Origin: Sciurus carolinensis
Taxonomy: Eukaryota > Chordata > Mammalia > Rodentia > Sciuridae
DNA: 64,000 nt
Reading direction: 5' to 3'
Assembly (NCBI RefSeq): GCF_902686445.1
Contig: NC_062213.1
Coordinates: forward strand, 10,165,241 to 10,229,240
A program made the position numbers and the translations under genes. Under the pieces are notes generated by a model that was not told the DNA's origin, did no database searches, and worked only from the letters and a program-made list of their open reading frames with translations. Shown here one piece after another: positions 1-11,483 of the stretch. Position 1 is the first letter of the stretch. Each line of letters starts with the position of its first letter.

Positions 1-82
1 GTCATGGCCCCATTTTACAGAGAAGGAAACTGAGTCCAGGAGTCATCACACAACTGGCGGGGCTGGGATCTGCGTCAGGGTT
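1..82 (-). repeat. MIR SINE relic
   Basis: Contains the minus-strand MIR core: a tract like CAGAGAAGGAAACTGAG followed by a degraded copy of the lost CACACA-type segment and a GGGATCTG-like end. The left end is cut by the window. The copy is old and diverged. Confidence 0.65.
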
Positions 83-1020
83 TTTCCGGTTCACCACCTC
101 ATCTGTGCCGCTTTGCTCAAGGGAGGAGGATCCCTGCAGACTTTATGCCTTAGGATCCCAGGATGTTGCGGAAGTTCTGCTTCCTCATGGGATCATTCGT
201 CAGGCCTTGTGTTACAACCTGTGATTTTGAAATTGGTCTCTGCCTCCCAGGAGGAGCACCCGGTCGCCAGCGCTGCTCCTGCTGGTCCTGTGTCAGTCAG
301 GGCCTATCAGCTTTTCTTCTTCCATGACCTGAGAGCAAGACGGTAAGAGTCGATGCCTGCCTCTAATGTCATCTGAAGTTTCAAAACGACACAATTGGGA
401 ATATATTTGACTCCAAGTGACTGAAAACTCAGCAGACCCGTTTCATGAAGGGGAGGTCTCTGGGGCCTGGTCAGGCAGGCCAGGGCTGGACTGGCTCTTT
501 CCAAGCTCCTCGCCCCTCATCTTCAGCACCCTCCTTTCATTTTACAGGTAGGAAATGGCTGCTGGTCCTTCAAGCATCACGTGGGGATTTCGGACAGCAA
601 GGACAGTCAGGACAGCACAAACGGCCGAGTGGTCTGCTCACTGCACACCAGGGCCTACGTCGTGGCCAATGTGTGTCCCATTAACCACCACTGCAGGAGG
701 CCTGCCGGGAGCCTGGAGACTCAGTGGCTTTAATGGCCTGGGTTTGCTGACGTTGCTCTATGTCCAGCCTGGCCAGCTGAGCCTGCGCTGGACAGCGGCC
801 CTCCCCCAGCAGGTCCTTGGACTGGAGGTCAGCCAAATCCCTGCACAGGAATGTAACGAGGAGACTCTGATGACCAAAGAATTGCAGATCCATAGACTCC
901 ACTTCGAGAATGCTTTTTCTAGTCAGGAAAATTCTCACACTTGACTCTCATTTTTGACGTTTGTACTGTAGGCACATCACATACAGAAATCCAATCCCAA
1001 AGTAACCTGCCATGCTGGGA
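83..1020. other. Intergenic, nothing recognised
   Basis: Unique-looking sequence. Open frames on both strands are short, overlap one another and show no family resemblance. No RNA gene or clear repeat was seen. Confidence 0.5.
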
Positions 1021-1024
1021 ATAC

Positions 1025-1135
1025 TAGACTCTTTATTACAGATGGGAAACTTAGGGTTCATTGAGATTGAGTGACTTCTCCAAATTGTTTAATAAAACAG
1101 AGTCTGGATTCAAACTCAGGTCTATCTTATTCAAA
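1025..1135 (-). repeat. MIR SINE relic
   Basis: Matches the minus-strand MIR pattern: ATTACAGATGGGAAACTTAG, then GTGACTTCTCCAAATTG, then GGATTCAAACTCAGG. Confidence 0.7.
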
Positions 1136-3224
1136 CCCATGAGCATCTTATTAAATATGTTTATTTTATATATACTGTACCATACAGATTTATAAGAAAA
1201 ACACATGAAATTCCATCTGTTTGTATAGACAAGTTCATAGCCTTACCTCCGTGGACATATACAGAATCCCAAACTCCTTCCTTATATCAAAACATTGCAG
1301 TGACTTATTTTTTTCATTGCAATGTCTCTTTAAATAAACTCTACTATTTTTTTCCCCATTAATTAGCCAGGTTGCTAAGCTGGCACCGTGAGGTGGTGTT
1401 AAAGTGTCCCCAGCTTAATAGTGCCTCATCAGCACAGAGGCAGGTGTGCAGTTACCTCCTGGAGGGCTGGCTGGGTGCAGTTAGCACCCTCCGCTGCTGG
1501 CTGCGGTCAGGAATGGACACTCAGCAGAAGCAGTAGTGGGTGTGCTGCAGGCTTCAGCCAATCCCGGGGTCAGAGAAGACCAAGCCCTCTGCCCAGCAGT
1601 GTTCTTCCCATTCTCTGCTCCTCTGGTGGTGCCACCCTCTGCATCTCAGGCCCCAGCTCCCAGAGGCCAGGCTTCCCGGACTTGCATTCCAGGTTGGACT
1701 TGTTCTGTCTCTGGCTGCCCTTTGGGTAGAGTCCACTGCATCTTAGGTAATGAGGCAGACTGGCTGTGAGGTGGGCTAACAGGACAGGGCCCGAGCAACT
1801 CCCTGCCCCATGGAAACACCACCTCTGCCTGCAGAGCTCGGTGATGGCGGAGGAGCTGGGGGCAGGTAAGGGGGAGCACGGAAGGAGCCTCCCAGGGGAT
1901 ATTACTCCACGTAGGACTTTCTGTAGCCCAACTGTGTGACCTGGGCTGTGCTGTGGATCACCCCTCAGCATTAACCCCAGGGATGCCCAACGCAGCCAGT
2001 CTCTGGTTTTCAAATGTTTCACACGGGTTAAAAATCCCATATGAGATGAAATTTATTCAGCTATTTACAAAATGGAGCAAATTCAAACCAGGGTCCCACA
2101 GTCTCATGACCTGGAAACAGTCTTCTCTGGGTCAAAGATGGGGCTCGGATTTAATGGGAGGCTCTGACTGAGGGAGGCGCCATGGTGAATGCAGAGCCCT
2201 GGTGGACCGGGGCCCTCCCAGACCGGCACCTGAGCCTCCTGCAGCCATTTGCTTGTTAAAATAGCGTGGTGCTGAGCTGGATAGAGCCCAGAAGCAGGAG
2301 CACCCGCTGGGGACACTTGATCTATTACAAAGGAAGGTCTAGAAAGCAACAGGAGAGGCGTGAGCCTGTGTGTGTGCGTGTGCGCGCATTCGTGCACACA
2401 TGTGTGTTTTCATGCACATGCGTGTATGCTTCATAAATGCTGCTGGACAAGTGCATATCTGAATGCAGAAAAATGGAACTTGGCGCCTACTATACACAAA
2501 ATCCACACTTAAAACACGGCTCCTAGAACCAAATGTGAAAGGTGACACAGAAATTCTCCCGGAACAGTGCCACCTCATTCCCACTCCCTGAGCAGGTCAC
2601 CCTTGAGGCACAGTTAGTACTTAACAAGATAAGGATGCTATAAAAGCATGAATAAGGGCAGCTGCTTCCTCTTTTATTTCCATCCATCCATCCAGTGATA
2701 TCTGTTCTTGTTCTCATGTTGGGAGCTCCCTGGGCAAAGTGTGTGATAAGCTTTGCAGAAAAGCCGTCTTCTCTGTCCCAGGCTGGGTCCACGTGGCAGC
2801 CAGGACATGCACACATCCAGGAGTGGACGGCTTCAAGGTCTGTGCTGCAGGCCACTTGTGCCCCTCCAGCTTCCACCAACTTCCCTGTCCCAGAGTCTAG
2901 ATGCAGGACACAGCCTGTTCACAGATGGCCTGCTCTGGGACAGAGGATTTGCAGAGATTTGCAGAAATATTTGCAGTTATTTTTTCCCCCTGTATGCAGG
3001 TGGCAGGTGATCTTTGTGCATGGCTTCATTGGTCAGAATCTGGAAGCACGGAGAATGAATGTATCATTCACCTGGCCCAGGTGTCTGTGACCCCTCTTGG
3101 GGGGGAAGGTGACTTGTGCTGTGTGACCTTCTTGAAGGTGAGGCTCCTTCCTGAAGGCCAGCTGTGCACTAGACATGGGGCCGACAGTGCTGAACCCTCA
3201 TTCTTGAGGAACTGTCCACCAGCT
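1136..3224. other. Intergenic, GT-rich microsatellite, otherwise nothing recognised
   Basis: Holds an interrupted GT/GC alternating tract at 2366-2432 that continues as CATG-rich sequence. The rest is unassigned. Overlapping short frames on both strands give no recognisable protein. Confidence 0.5.
2366..2432 (+). repeat. GT/CA-rich low-complexity tract
   Basis: TGTGTGTGCGTGTGCGCGCA followed by CACACATGTGTG and CATGCACATGCGTG: alternating purine-pyrimidine, palindrome-rich. Confidence 0.9.
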
Positions 3225-3345
3225 GCTGAAGTCCCCATTTCATAGCTGAACAAAGTGCTGAGTCACATCTCTGGTCCAGGATCACCCAGTGAATGGTCAG
3301 AGAAGCAGGATGTGAACCCTGGCCTGGTCACCTCCACAGTGCTGG
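3225..3345 (-). repeat. MIR SINE relic
   Basis: Minus-strand MIR pattern: CCCATTTCATAGCTGAACAA, then GAGTCACATCTCTGG, a GTGAATGGTCAGAG segment and GGATGTGAACCC. Confidence 0.65.
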
Positions 3346-4020
3346 GCCACACAGGAGGACAGGTAGAGAGAATCTCAGACTTGTAATGCAGACAAGATGT
3401 CCAGGGTCTGCCCACACCAAAGGGAGGTGAGACTCCTCACATGCTGAGGAGCCGGGCTGCCCTGGCTGTCTCCCTGTGGCTCATCCTCTGTACGACTTTA
3501 GGAGTTCCAGAGAGTGGGTGGGGCAGGTGCTGCTGGCCGGGCTTGCTGAACACCTCACTTCATTAGTTACCCTGGTGCAAGCCATTGCCTGAGCCGAGGG
3601 TGTTGGGTAAATGAGGACAAGTCACTTTAATCTCCTGTTTGAGGAGAAATATTGTTAAAAATACAATTTAAAAAGTGTTATTTCATCAATAATGACAATT
3701 CACAAGAAACTAGAAAATTAAAGCTCATTAGCACTTCCTTTCCATGCCACATCTGGTTTGGTAAGGCCACTCTAATACTGCAAAACTGATAACACCAGCA
3801 TTTATTAAGCACCTACTGTGTCTCCTCCATTTTACTCAAGCAAATCTGGATTGAGCACTTGCTGTGTTGGAGGGTAAGGACACAGCAATTAACAAAAAGG
3901 AAGGAAGTTTGCATTCTAATGGGATGGAAGACAGATGAACAAAGAACTGGATACACAAGCCAACCGCATGATGTATGAGGTCTAAGTAACAATGAGAAAG
4001 AGTCCAGTGGGATAATGGGG
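3346..4020. other. Intergenic with possible L2/MIR-like relic
   Basis: The part from about 3790 contains GCATTTATTAAGCACCTACT and a later GAGCACTTGCTGTGTTGG, phrases common to L2 and MIR 3' parts. Assignment is weak. The rest is unassigned. Confidence 0.35.
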
Positions 4021-4448
4021 TGTTGTGATTTGGATGTGAGGTGTCTCCCAAAAGCTCACATGTGAAACAATGCAAGAAGATTTGGAGGAGAAATGATTGG
4101 ATCATAACCTTCACCTAATCAGTAGATAAATCGCCGATGGGATTAACTGAGTGGTACCTGAAGGCAGGTGGGGTGTGACTGGAGGAGGGGGTCACTGGGG
4201 GTGTGGCTATGGGGTAGATACTTTGCATTTGGAAAGGGCAGACTCTTTCTGCTTTCTTATCACCATGAGAGCTGGTTCCCTCCGCCACACTCATCCACCA
4301 TGTTATGCTGTCTCACCTCCAGCCCCAGGAATGGAACCAGCCATCTATGGACTAAGACATCTGAAACCGTAAGCCCTCAAATAAGTTCTTCTTCCCTAAA
4401 ATTGTTCCAGTTGGGTCCTTTAGTCACAACAGTGACAAAGCTAGGACA
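4021..4448 (+). mobile_element. Solo MaLR LTR, copy A (MT/ORR1-like)
   Basis: A 428-bp LTR from TGTTGTGATTTGGATGTGAG to ...CTAGGACA, with TG...CA ends. It contains the family landmarks: the CCCAAAAGCTCACATGTG block near the start, GGGATTAACTGAGTGG, a CCTCCGCCACACTCATCCAC block, CTATGGACTAAGACATCTGA and an eroded polyadenylation signal. The flanks TGGGG and TGGGA could be a 5-bp target duplication with one mismatch. Copies B and C and the full element at 9586 belong to the same family. Confidence 0.85.
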
Positions 4449-5197
4449 TGGGACAACTTTAAACCCTGTGGCCATGGAGCCTTCCCTTAGAAGGTGGCAA
4501 TTAAGCAGAGAACTCAGTGTCAGATCCAGAAAGGGCTTCTTAGGGGCGAGGGTTCCAAGTGGATTATAAACTGAGGGATAAATGCCAAGGCCCTCCAGTG
4601 AGAATGAACCCGGTTCCTTGAAGGTGAGCAGGGGTCATGTGGCTAGAGAGAAGGAGGCAAGTCAGATAGGGGAGGGGTGGACAAAGGGCGACTGGGCCAG
4701 ACTGTGGCACTCACAGAGTATCACCAGCTCTTTGCCTTCATCCCAAGTGGAGGAGGGGACAGCGGGGAAGGACCCTGGAGGATGCCACAGAGAAGGTCAT
4801 TTTGGAAGGGCCCCTCCAGCTGCTCCATAGGGCAGAGGAAAAGGCCAGAGGTTGTGGCAGCAAGCGGAGACATGTTGGCTTGGCCTGGGGGGTATGTCGA
4901 AGACCAGGAGAAGGGACTGGATTTCCCATGTATTTTGAGGAGTGACACTCAGGATTTGCAGATGCAGCATGTGTTTCTCTAAAACTTGAGAGAAATCAAG
5001 TGTTTGAGAAGCCAGAAGGACGAGTCCTTTGGAGGTCTACAAGGTGGGTGGTGTCCTCATCTGGGGCAGTTGAAGGTCTGGGGTGTGTGTTTCAGATGCC
5101 TCTGGGATCTCCAGATTTGCAGATGGAGTCTAGAATTCAGCGGAGAGGACTGGGTGAGAAATACTATTTCAAATCCTTCCCCCTACTCAGAGGAGGG
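4449..5197. other. Intergenic, nothing recognised
   Basis: No gene or repeat I can name. Several overlapping short frames on both strands are typical of non-coding DNA with few stops. Confidence 0.45.
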
Positions 5198-5322
5198 TGT
5201 TATTAACCTCCTTGTGCACGAGGGAAACTCAATTACAGAGGTTAAGTGCAACTTTCAGGATCACCCTGTTAATGAGTCAAGATCTACACCCAGTTTGGAA
5301 ACTGTCTTCGAGTGCTAAATGC
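5198..5322 (-). repeat. MIR SINE relic
   Basis: Minus-strand MIR pattern with GAGGGAAACTCAATTACAGA, GGTTAAGTGCAACTTTCAGG and AATGAGTCAAGATCTACACC. Confidence 0.6.
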
Positions 5323-5960
5323 ATTCCAATTCCACTGCTGAAGGTTTTAGATGTAAAAAGAAAATCCTCATGTGAATCTCCAATTTAAAAAATAAAATTG
5401 TAGCTCAGTTCAAATTTTCCTCTAAGCTCAGATCTGGAGCCAGCTGGCCTCCCACTCACTTGAAAAAAAAAATGTAAAATCCCATTTTCAGACAGCCTTT
5501 CCTTGGCTTAAAAAGCAGTCACGCTTCACAGTCCACCCAACAGAGACTTGTTTTTGGCAGGACCATCAAGAAATGATGTCATTCTTTGAGGACAGGGAAA
5601 GGCCCATGTGCCTTTGATTTCCCCTTCAAAATCCATCATCGCTGGGCTCTTGATACCTGTTGCTGGCAGCAGTCTGAACGATGCAACATTTTTGGAAAGA
5701 TTATTTTTAAAGCTGCAGTGAGAATATTAAATTTGTTTGTAGGCTATGATCTCGAAGTTCTAAGTCTGATCATTTAACCTTAGCAAATAATCACATAAAA
5801 ATATCTTCTGTGTCCTATTTATAATACTGGAATCTTCTAAATCATCTAATATCCAGTGGAGAAATGATTAAGTAAATTATAGACATTAAGAATTACTTTT
5901 GGAAATAATTTAATGTTACAGAAAAGGGTTCTGTTAGGCTTCAAAGGCAGGATACAGCAT
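5323..5960. other. Intergenic, AT-rich, nothing recognised
   Basis: AT-rich with short A and T runs. No coding or RNA signal was found. Confidence 0.45.
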
Positions 5961-6480
5961 TGTATTTTTTTTATAGTCTTTATTTTGCAGTGATTTAAAA
6001 AGTCTATTGGTCTTCCTTCTATTTCCTTGCATATATATTTTACTGATTTATTATAATAATATGTAAAAGTGAAATTCATTGTGGTATGTTCATGTATACC
6101 TGAGGCGTAATTTGGTCAATGTTATTCCCCTCTTCTTCCCTCCCCCTTGATTCTCATCCTTTACTGATCTGTTTTCTATTTTCATGAGATCCCCCCACAT
6201 TTTGTTTGGTTTTCAATTCCCTTTTCTCTCTAGGTTCTAAATATGAGAGAAAACACTCAACCCTGGACTTTCTGAGTTGGGTTATTTCACTTCCATGATG
6301 TTCTCCAGTTCTACCCATTTACCAGCAAACAGCATCATTTAACTCTTCTCTGTGGTGGAGTAGAACTCCATGGTGTAATATATATCACATGGTCTTTATC
6401 TGTTCACCTGTTGATGAGCACCTGGGCTGGTTCCAAAGCTTGTCTATTGTGAATTTGCTGTTGTAAACATTAGAATGCAT
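5961..6480 (-). mobile_element. L1 3' end fragment, minus strand
   Basis: Reads as the antisense of a rodent L1 3' region. It has a poly-T start (about 5964), then GAAATTCATTGTGGTATGTT, a pyrimidine-rich TTCCTCCC tract (complement of the L1 polypurine tract), and then the conserved TCTTTATCTGTTCACCTGTT and GGCTGGTTCCAAAGC block. No open frame survives. Confidence 0.75.
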
Positions 6481-6604
6481 TGTGGGGAAAAGGAGGAAAA
6501 AGGAGGGGAGGGAAAGGAGAAGGACTGGGGAATCAATTTTGGACCAAATTGTTACATGCATAGATGAATATGTCACAATGAGCCCCACTATTACTTATAA
6601 ATAT
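6481..6604 (+). mobile_element. L1 3' UTR with G-rich polypurine tract, plus strand, left part
   Basis: A purine-only stretch (GGAAAAGGAGGAAAAAGGAG onward) is followed by ACTGGGGAATCAATTTTGGA and ATGAATATGTCACAATGAGC. This is the sense version of the sequence seen inverted at about 6070-6140. The segment stops at the LTR at 6605 and resumes at 7049. Confidence 0.7.
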
Positions 6605-7048
6605 TGTTATGGTTTGGATGTGAGGTGTCCCCCAAAAGCATATGTGTGAGACAATGAGACAATGGAAGAAAGTTTAGAGGTAAAATGATCAGGTGTTGAG
6701 AGCCTTAACCTAGCAATGTGTTAATTTCCTGATGGGGGTAAACTGAGTAGTGACTGCAGGCTGCTAAGGTGTGGCTGGAGGCGGTGGGTCACTGGGGGAT
6801 GACTTGCGGTGTATGTTTTGTGATCTGAGCCTGGTCTCTGTCTGCTTCCTAGTACCATGCTCCTAGCTGCTTTCCTTCCCCACACTCTTCCACCACGATG
6901 TTCTGTCTCACCTCAGGCCCTGGGGAATGGTGTTAGCCATGTATGAACTGAGACCTCTGAAACCATGAGCCCCAAATAAACTTTCCCCTCTCTACAATTA
7001 TTCTTGTCAGGTCTTTTGATCACAGAATTGAAAATGTTGACTAAAGCA
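6605..7048 (+). mobile_element. Solo MaLR LTR, copy B, inserted in an L1 3' end
   Basis: A 444-bp LTR from TGTTATGGTTTGGATGTGAG to ...GACTAAAGCA with TG...CA ends. It has the polyadenylation signal AATAAA in CCCCAAATAAACTTTCCCC and the downstream GTCAGGTCTTTTGATCACAG. The same family as copies A and C. It splits an L1 tail (6481-6604 and 7049-7078). I found no clean target duplication. Confidence 0.88.
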
Positions 7049-7078
7049 ATTACAATGCACTAATCAACAACAAAAAAT
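7049..7078 (+). mobile_element. L1 3' terminus, right part after LTR insertion
   Basis: ATTACAATGCACTAATCAAC followed by an A-rich tail is the expected end of the L1 interrupted at 6604, so the LTR at 6605 landed within about 30 bp of the L1 poly-A tail. Confidence 0.65.
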
Positions 7079-8848
7079 TGGTAACTAATGGTACACTGAG
7101 AGAATGTTACATAAGTAAAAGGGTGCTTTTAGGGATTAGATGGGACCTCACTTTTTTTTTTTCCTAGAATGGAAAACTAAGGGCACAATTGAAAACAGAA
7201 TATGACAGGAGGTGACCATTCATTCTAACTGGCCCCTTCCCATGGACTTGCTGAGTTGAGGTGTCATTTCAGCAAAACTATTCCTACTACTACCACCCCT
7301 GTGCCCCATGTCCAGTAGCACTCCGCACCACATAAGTAGAGTCTTGGGACAGCAGGTAAGACCTTCTCTGGAAATACAGGAAATAAGCAGAAAAGACATG
7401 TTCCTCCATTCCCATCCCATCCACATCCATCAGCCATGGAAAGGAGGATGTCTATATAGAGTTTCTCCTCCTTGAAGACCAAGGCAAGAAGGAATAGAAG
7501 AATTGCTAATAAAAACTTGTGCCAGTCAGCAAAAAGGAGAAACTGATTCCTCAGAGGAATTCTGTAGGCCACCATATGTGTTGGCTGTCCTTAGATCTCT
7601 GGAGAAAGGAGAATGGGTCAGGACAAATTCCATGATAGGAAAATGCCAAGCAGAGAAAGGGGCTCGTGAATTGTAGATTCCCAACACAGACCTAAGCCAC
7701 AACCTTGTTTGTGCCTGCTTGACTGAAAGCTGAGCTCAGTTGTCAGGGGGAGGGGATACCACAGAATTGTGGTCATCTTTCCAGAGTTCATCTTCTGTGT
7801 ATAAATTATCTCTTCACATGAAAAAACAGTCATCCTTTCCCAAGACCCAAATACCACAGTGTGACAACCTCAGCTTGGAGTTCAGATGCCCACTATCCAA
7901 ACTAGCTCTGGTGTTACAGATAAGACTCACTGAACTCATTGAGCATATACTGGGACCACAGCCCAGTTATGCTAGGGCATAGGGATAGGTTGCTGAGAGA
8001 CTAAAGAAAATACCCAGAGACCACATGCAAGGCATAAATTTTGTTGAAAAATTCTTAAAGAGAAGGTCCAGTGGCAATGGGCTGGACAGATAACATTCCC
8101 ATCCCTTGGTGTTTCACCAAGTAGTGCCTCTATCCTTTATAATGCTATTCCAGAAAGGCCAGTGGCATTGGCTATACACATAGCACCTCTGTCCCTGCCA
8201 GTGAGTGCTTCACCAGAAAATAACACCTCTTTCCTTCATGACCTCTGTCCAGTGGCATCTAGCTGGATGAGTATCACTTATTCTCTCCACAGGGCACTCA
8301 ATTCCATACCAGTTACCTCAGGGAGAGGTTTTATAAGTTAGATAATAGACCCAGTAACTTCATTAGTTTGTTTAGTTTGCTTTGCTTCCTGTATGATGAG
8401 CATTTCAAGGAGTGGTTGTCCTGGTACACAGGCAAGAGAGTGGTTTCTTCAGATAACACTTGTTTGACCTAGTTGCTATGTAGATGAGAAAGAAAGTCAG
8501 TGTCCTTCATGATATTATATATCTGGACATTCTACTCCTATTATTTCTTTAACTTGATTAGGTTTTTGGAACCAGAAAGGGGAATTTCAGGACAAGGTGT
8601 TTTACTCTTTTGCCTCCTTCCCAAGCTGAAGATCCAAGAGCCAAAGAAACAGGTTAACTTCCCCTCAACCCCAAAATGCAAAGGTGACACAAGCATGAAT
8701 CACCACAGTAGACAGTTCAGTTCACTAAGGGCCTTTGGGGTGTCAACTGAGTTCGCTCATGGCTCCTCTGTTGTTAGTTTCTACTGGGCTTAGTAGATGC
8801 TCATTCTTTGCATGCACATATAATATTTTCCCAAAGATTTAAGTGTAT
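7079..8848. other. Intergenic with a degenerate ~90-bp tandem repeat
   Basis: Mostly unassigned. Three diverged units beginning CCAGTGGCA occur at 8068, 8159 and 8249, spaced 91 and 90 bp, and share CCTCTNTCC-like phrases. This could be part of an old retroviral LTR, but no LTR ends were found. No coding frame is recognised. Confidence 0.45.
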
Positions 8849-9263
8849 TGTTAGGGTTTGGATATGAGGTATCCCTCAAAAGTCATGTCTGAGATAATGC
8901 AAGAAGGTTTAGAGTTGAAATGATTGGGCTATGAGGTTTGACCCAACTAGTGAATTAATCCTCTGATAGAGATTAACTGAATGGTAACTATAGGCAGGGA
9001 GGGCACGGGGGTGTGCCTTTGCAGTATATATTTGGTACTTATTGAGCAGACTTCTCTCTCTGCTTTCTGGTGTGATTCTTGAGCTGCTTCCCTCTGTCAC
9101 ACTCTTCCGCCATGATGTTCTGTCTTACCTCAAGCCTTGAGGAATGGAGCTGATTGTCTATGGACTGAGACCTCTGAAACTGTGAGCCCCAAATAAACTT
9201 TCCCTCCTCTAATTGTTCTTGTCAGGTCTTTTGTTCACAGCAATGAAAAAGCTGACTCAAACA
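8849..9263 (+). mobile_element. Solo MaLR LTR, copy C
   Basis: A 415-bp LTR from TGTTAGGGTTTGGATATGAG to ...GACTCAAACA. It keeps the same ordered landmarks as copies A and B: AGTCATGTCTGAGATAATGC, GAGATTAACTGAATGG, CTATGGACTGAGACCTCTGA and AATAAA followed by GTCAGGTCTTTTGTTCACAG. No clean target duplication was seen. Confidence 0.88.
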
Positions 9264-9585
9264 AACAGTGGCCTCTGCATATCTCTGCAGCTCCTCAAAT
9301 CTGTAGCTCACTCTCTTCTCTCTTGCATCCAGCCCCACAAACTTCAGCCTCTGGAAGCTCCTACCTTTGATCTCTGGCTCTCACCAGCTCACCAGAACTT
9401 TTTTCTGTTTGAACTTCATCTCTCTCTACCACTATAAAAAGATCCTTTAGGTAGAAAACTGGAACAATCATGAGGCTCTTCTTATGCTTCTTCTCTCTCA
9501 GGGATCATGGTTATGCAATGCCTATTGTCCACTCTGCTTAGCTTTTCATACCCAATGTATGGAACTCAATATAAAATAACCAGGC
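9264..9585. other. Short intergenic spacer
   Basis: CT-rich unique sequence between copy C and the full-length element. Nothing was recognised. Confidence 0.5.
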
Positions 9586-10021
9586 TGCTTTAGTCAGCAT
9601 TTTCACTGCTGTGACCAAAAATACCTGACAAGAACAGTTAGAGGAGAAAAAGCTGATTTAGGGGATCACGGTATCAGAGGTCTCAGTGCATAAGTGGATG
9701 ACTCCATTTCTCAGGGTCCGAGGTAAGGCAGGACAACATGGCAAAAGGGTGTGGCAGAGGAAAGCAGGTCAGGACATGGCACCAGGAAGCAGAGAGAGGA
9801 AGGGCTCCCCTCACCATGGACAAAATACAAACCCCAAAGTCAAGCCCCAAATGACCTACCTCACACCTGACCTGCCTACAGTCACCACCCAGTTAATCCC
9901 AAGTGGGGTATTAATGTACTGATTAGATGAAAGTATTAATTACCAATCATTTTACCTCTAAACTTTCTTTTTTTGTCTCACACATGAGCCTTTGGGTGAC
10001 ACCACATATTAAACCATAACA
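9586..10021 (-). repeat. 3' LTR of the complete MaLR element
   Basis: Starts TGCTTTAGTCAGC and ends ACCATAACA on the plus strand. These are the complements of a TG...CA LTR. Length 436 bp. Confidence 0.83.
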
Positions 10022-11483
10022 TTCCACCCCTAGCCCCCAAAAGCTCATACCCACCTCACAATGAAAAATGTATTTAGTCCATTTCCAAGAGTCCCCTTAG
10101 TCTCAACAGTTCAATCATTGCCCAAAAGTCAAAATCCAAAGTCTCCTCTGAGACTCAAGGCAAACTCAGTGTGAGCTCCTGTAAAAATCAAAAGCAATTT
10201 ACAACTATCCAATACATAAGGGTATAGAGTAAATATTTTCATTCCAAAAGGAATATACAGCAGCATTAAAAGAAGGGATGGGGCCAAAATTCAGTTGGGC
10301 AAAAAAGTCCTGTAGTTACATGTTTGGCATCTGGAGCATATGACATTGTGATGTCTCCAAAGGTCTTGTGTAGCTCCACTCCTGTGGACTTGCTGTTTAC
10401 AGCCCACCTGGCCTCTCTCTTGGTTTATTTCTGCTAGATTTCTATAGCTTTGCTCAGCAGACATCCCATATTTCTGACGTTTCTTAATCTTGAGGGTCTA
10501 TGCTGCTACTTTGCCTTCCTGCTCACATCACCATATCGGGGTAGCCAGCAGGGACTCTGACCCTGCTACACTTTGTCTGGCCTCCAAGGTCTTCCTTTGA
10601 AATCTCAGTGGAAGCCTCCATGGCCACCAAACTCCAGCATCCTGAATTCCTGCAGGACCAGCACCACATGGTTGCTGCCAAGGCTTACCACCATCTTAAG
10701 CAGTAGCCAAGCATCCAGGAACCTTGGCTGTAGCAGCCTCCGAGTGCCTGGGTGGCTGAGCATGGTGAATAATCTTCTTAGGCTGCCCTGTGCAAGCAGG
10801 GTGCCCCACTAGTCTCTTTTCAAAGGAAGTTTTACTTTTACTCCCTTGAGACTGAGATGGGTATGTTCTTCCGAATTCCTGAGATGCCCTCATGCCATTT
10901 TTCCTATTGTTTCTAGGTAAAGTCTTTAGCATTTCTTTATTGACTGCAATGTCTTCAACAACCACACCTTCCTTAGCCAAAGTTCTACTTGGTTTTCTGA
11001 CCAAACTTTAGTTTTTCAAGTCTTGCAGCTCTGCCTTCTGCTCCTGTTTATCACAATAAATTTGACTGATCGCTTCCAGCAATGTCCATGCACTGCCTTA
11101 ATACTATGCTGCCTAGAAATTTCTTCTGCCAGATTAAGAAAATTCAACCTTACAGAAAGTCTTATGACCTGGGCAAAATGTAGAAAACTTCTTAGCCAGA
11201 ATGTTACATGAATGGCCTCTAGTCCAATTTCCAATAGACAATAGAGTCCTCCTTCTCCTCTGAAACTTCGTGAGTCCAGTGGTTACTCTTCACAGTCCTA
11301 TTGACATTCTGGTCCTCTGAGTTCCCACCAGATTGCCTGCGAAGATCCAAAAGTCTAAGGTTTTTCCAGTTTTCATTGCCGAACTTTCCAAAATTCCTCC
11401 CATAAATTCCTAAAGGTCCAAAAGCTTCTGAACCACTGGTCAGATTAGTCACAGCAAGGACCCCACTTCTTGGTACAAATTTC
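10022..11483 (-). mobile_element. Internal region of the complete MaLR element
   Basis: Non-coding internal sequence of THE1/MST type. Frames on either strand are short and broken. The right edge, GGTACAAATTTC next to the 5' LTR, is where the MaLR primer-binding site sits. Confidence 0.78.

Noticed and set aside
10022..11483. Possible retroviral gag/pol in the MaLR internal region
   Set aside because: No frame of useful length or motif; MaLR internal regions are non-coding relics.
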